DNA of 6,832 nucleotides from Syntrophothermus sp. UBA1445 (GTDB lineage: Bacteria; Bacillota; Syntrophomonadia; Syntrophomonadales; DTU052), in assembly GCA_002329495.1 (NCBI GenBank), contig DCTH01000131.1, positions 1,694-8,525 of the forward strand, in the 5' to 3' direction. Below are positions 5,495 to 6,832 of the stretch, in pieces. A program made the translations under genes and the position numbers. Below the pieces are notes generated by a model, which ran no database searches, was not told where the DNA came from, and was given only the letters and a program-made list of their open reading frames with translations. The stretch's first letter is position 1; every line of letters begins with the position of its first letter.

Positions 5495-5571
5495 TATCAA
5501 TCGGAGGCACCACCGGGTATCCGGGAAGATTTCAGGTGTAACCTAGGTAACCGTTAGGGTGTGGTGTTGCA

Positions 5572-6147
5572 TTGGAGATCCTGATAAACATTGTTAAAAA
5601 TCTGCTGGTGATAGTGGTGATCGCCAGTTTTTTGGAAATCCTGCTGCCTGATAATAGTATGCGACCTTTTGTCCGGTTTACTATCGGTCTTTTTGTCATT
5701 CTGGCGATCCTTAACCCGATCCTGGCAACCATTTATTCTGAACGGGATCTTATGGCTAGAGCCTGGGACCTTCCCTGGGAATACAGCGGAACCGGTGATT
5801 TTCAGGAGACTGGCAAACAGGTGAATCGTGATATCCAAAAGGCTGGCAGTGAGGTTATCAGGGAAAAGATTGAACAACAGATAAACAGTCTGGCGATTCT
5901 GGTTCCGGGGGTAGCGGATTTGAATACCCGGGTGGCTCTGGATCCGGAAAGCGGAGAATTGTCAGAGGTAATGCTGGTGATCAGACCTGCGCATGAAAGC
6001 TCGGAGGACGGAGCCATCGAGGCATTTTCCTCCAATGATCAGGAAAATGAGAATCTGGAGGTTGTGAGAGAGAAACTTACCAGCATGATGAGAAACCTTT
6101 ATGGGCTTGAAGACCAACAGGTAGTAATTAAGTTCGAGGGAGGATGA
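5572..6147 (+). CDS. spoIIIAF: Stage III sporulation protein AF
   Basis: A 191-aa protein (Bacillus about 206). Two N-terminal membrane helices (about 4-25 and 36-55) flank the signature LLPDNSMRPFVRF (24-36). A soluble domain on the mother-cell-side space follows, with a helical part (EVIREKIEQQINSL) and a ring-building-type fold region (RVALDPESGELSEVMLVIRPA). It probably forms a ring with AG and AH. The start is TTG 5572; the nearest upstream in-frame stop is at 5548 and no other start codon fits. Ribosome-binding signals are weak (AGGG 12 bases, or GTGGTG 5 bases, upstream). Its stop overlaps the ribosome-binding region of spoIIIAG. Family identity is firm; the start is good but not certain. 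Confidence 0.93.
   Translation: MEILINIVKNLLVIVVIASFLEILLPDNSMRPFVRFTIGLFVILAILNPILATIYSERDLMARAWDLPWEYSGTGDFQETGKQVNRDIQKAGSEVIREKIEQQINSLAILVPGVADLNTRVALDPESGELSEVMLVIRPAHESSEDGAIEAFSSNDQENENLEVVREKLTSMMRNLYGLEDQQVVIKFEGG
6136..6143 (+). promoter_or_regulatory. Ribosome-binding site that decides the spoIIIAG start
   Basis: GAGGGAGG directly abuts ATG 6144 but lies the normal 6 bases before ATG 6150. The second ATG is therefore the likelier start of spoIIIAG. Confidence 0.75.
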
Positions 6148-6149
6148 AC

Positions 6150-6722
6150 ATGTTGCCATCTGAATTCTGGTTGAAAAAGGTCAAGGAAAAGCCGTGGAAA
6201 ACTACACAGATTACAGCAGCAGTCGTTATTCTCGCTGTCCTGGGTATTGCCCTGATTCTGTGGAATCCCAGTCCGTCGCCGTCCAGTGTACCTCAGCAGC
6301 AGTCGGTAACCTCGGAACCAGACCCTGGTAGTGCAGCGCTGGAAAAAGAGCTGTCCCAAATGCTGTCCCAGATCAGTGGGGTTGGGGCAGTGCAAACCAA
6401 GCTGACTTTCAAATCTGAGGGGACCAAGGTTTATGCCACTAACGAGAGGGTAGAGACTCGCCAGACTCAGGAAAAGGACCAGAATGGCACCACCCGCAAT
6501 ATAACCGAGCAGAGTTCTGATAAGCAGCTGGTACTTTCCAATAATTCGCCGGTATTGGAGGAGAGTAAAACGCCAGAGATCGTTGGGGTACTGGTAATTG
6601 CTGAAGGTGCGGCCGATCCCGCGATAGAGGAGAATCTGTCGCAAGCGGTTACCGGACTGTTGGGACTCCCGGCATCGCGGGTTACGGTGCTTCCCATGGA
6701 GAAAGGGGGTAATGTTCGATGA
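6150..6722 (+). CDS. spoIIIAG: Stage III sporulation protein AG
   Basis: A 190-aa protein from ATG 6150 (192 aa if ATG 6144 is used; Bacillus 229). It has one membrane helix (about residues 23-42, TQITAAVVILAVLGIALILW), a Pro/Ser/Gln-rich linker, then the ring-building domain. This opens with LEKELSQMLSQISGVGAVQTKLTF. The region between its strands (about YATNERVETRQTQEKDQNGTTRNI) corresponds to the inserted beta segment with which Bacillus SpoIIIAG builds a large secretin-like ring. It closes with PEIVGVLVIAEGAADPAIEENLSQAV and a GLPASRVTVLPM strand. It forms the ring in the space between the two membranes with SpoIIIAH. It overlaps spoIIIAH by four bases (ATGA). It is intact. Confidence 0.95.
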   Translation: MLPSEFWLKKVKEKPWKTTQITAAVVILAVLGIALILWNPSPSPSSVPQQQSVTSEPDPGSAALEKELSQMLSQISGVGAVQTKLTFKSEGTKVYATNERVETRQTQEKDQNGTTRNITEQSSDKQLVLSNNSPVLEESKTPEIVGVLVIAEGAADPAIEENLSQAVTGLLGLPASRVTVLPMEKGGNVR

Positions 6723-6832
6723 TTGTCAGACTGCGACCGAAAATACTTATTGCGGCTTTGGTAGTGGTGGCATTGGTAGGAATCGGCTGCTGGCAACTGG
6801 CTGATCGAAGAATGGCGGCCAATACCACAGAA
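6719..6832 (+). CDS. spoIIIAH: Stage III sporulation protein AH, N-terminal part (cut by window end)
   Basis: The frame opens at ATG 6719, overlapping the spoIIIAG stop by four bases, 9 bases after a strong AAAGGGGG (6702-6709), and runs open to the window end (38 codons seen). The visible protein has MIVRLRPK followed by a membrane helix (about 9-27, ILIAALVVVALVGIGCWQL) and the start of a polar linker. This matches the N-terminal anchor of SpoIIIAH, which binds forespore SpoIIQ with its C-terminal domain. Assignment rests on position in the operon and this topology, because the diagnostic C-terminal domain is outside the window. Confidence 0.88.
   Translation, partial: MIVRLRPKILIAALVVVALVGIGCWQLADRRMAANTTE

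Noticed and set aside
6719..6832. CRISPR arrays, tRNA or rRNA genes, or complete transposons anywhere in the window
   Set aside because: No regularly spaced direct repeats, cloverleaf with anticodon, rRNA-like segment or transposase was found on either strand.

Overview
The window reads as a chromosomal segment of an endospore-forming Firmicute, most likely an anaerobic Clostridia-type organism of moderate GC content. The right two thirds is the sporulation operon spoIIIA on the plus strand, in the order AA-AB-AC-AD-AE-AF-AG-AH. AA to AG are complete, and AH is cut by the window end after 38 codons. The genes are tightly packed (overlaps or gaps of a few bases, except 77 bases between AE and AF) and often start with TTG or GTG. 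Their products form the SpoIIIA channel of the engulfed forespore. AA is the ATPase, AB to AE are inner-membrane export-apparatus-like proteins, and AF, AG and AH are membrane-anchored ring-forming proteins on the mother-cell side.

The left third carries a minus-strand cluster read toward base 1. It holds a 160-aa single-pass membrane protein of unknown function, a HutP-family (putative RNA-binding antiterminator) protein, a possible 29-codon small ORF, and an AroH-class chorismate mutase with all its catalytic residues. It ends in two hairpin terminators (48-72 and 81-117).

The divergent gap between the two blocks (1743-2215, 473 bases) is not empty. It holds a candidate extended -10 promoter facing left and a perfect 12-bp hairpin. 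A well-formed SigA-type promoter faces right (TTGACT, 17 bases, AATAAA). From about 1876 to 2045 lies a strongly structured segment that I read as a noncoding RNA gene or long leader. It is closed by a long-range helix and contains a perfectly nested H-type pseudoknot (9 bp and 12 bp helices, directly abutting). The architecture resembles large conserved Firmicute RNAs, and raiA RNA is my best guess, but I cannot confirm the family without a covariance-model search. No intrinsic terminator is visible between this RNA and spoIIIAA, so read-through into the sporulation operon is possible. A weak SigE-like promoter lies just before spoIIIAA.

The genes divide into primary metabolism or regulation (left) and sporulation (right), with the structured RNA between them. 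The RNA is the most interesting unexplained element. The HutP-like protein, with a NAG-triplet series in the leader of its own cluster, is second.
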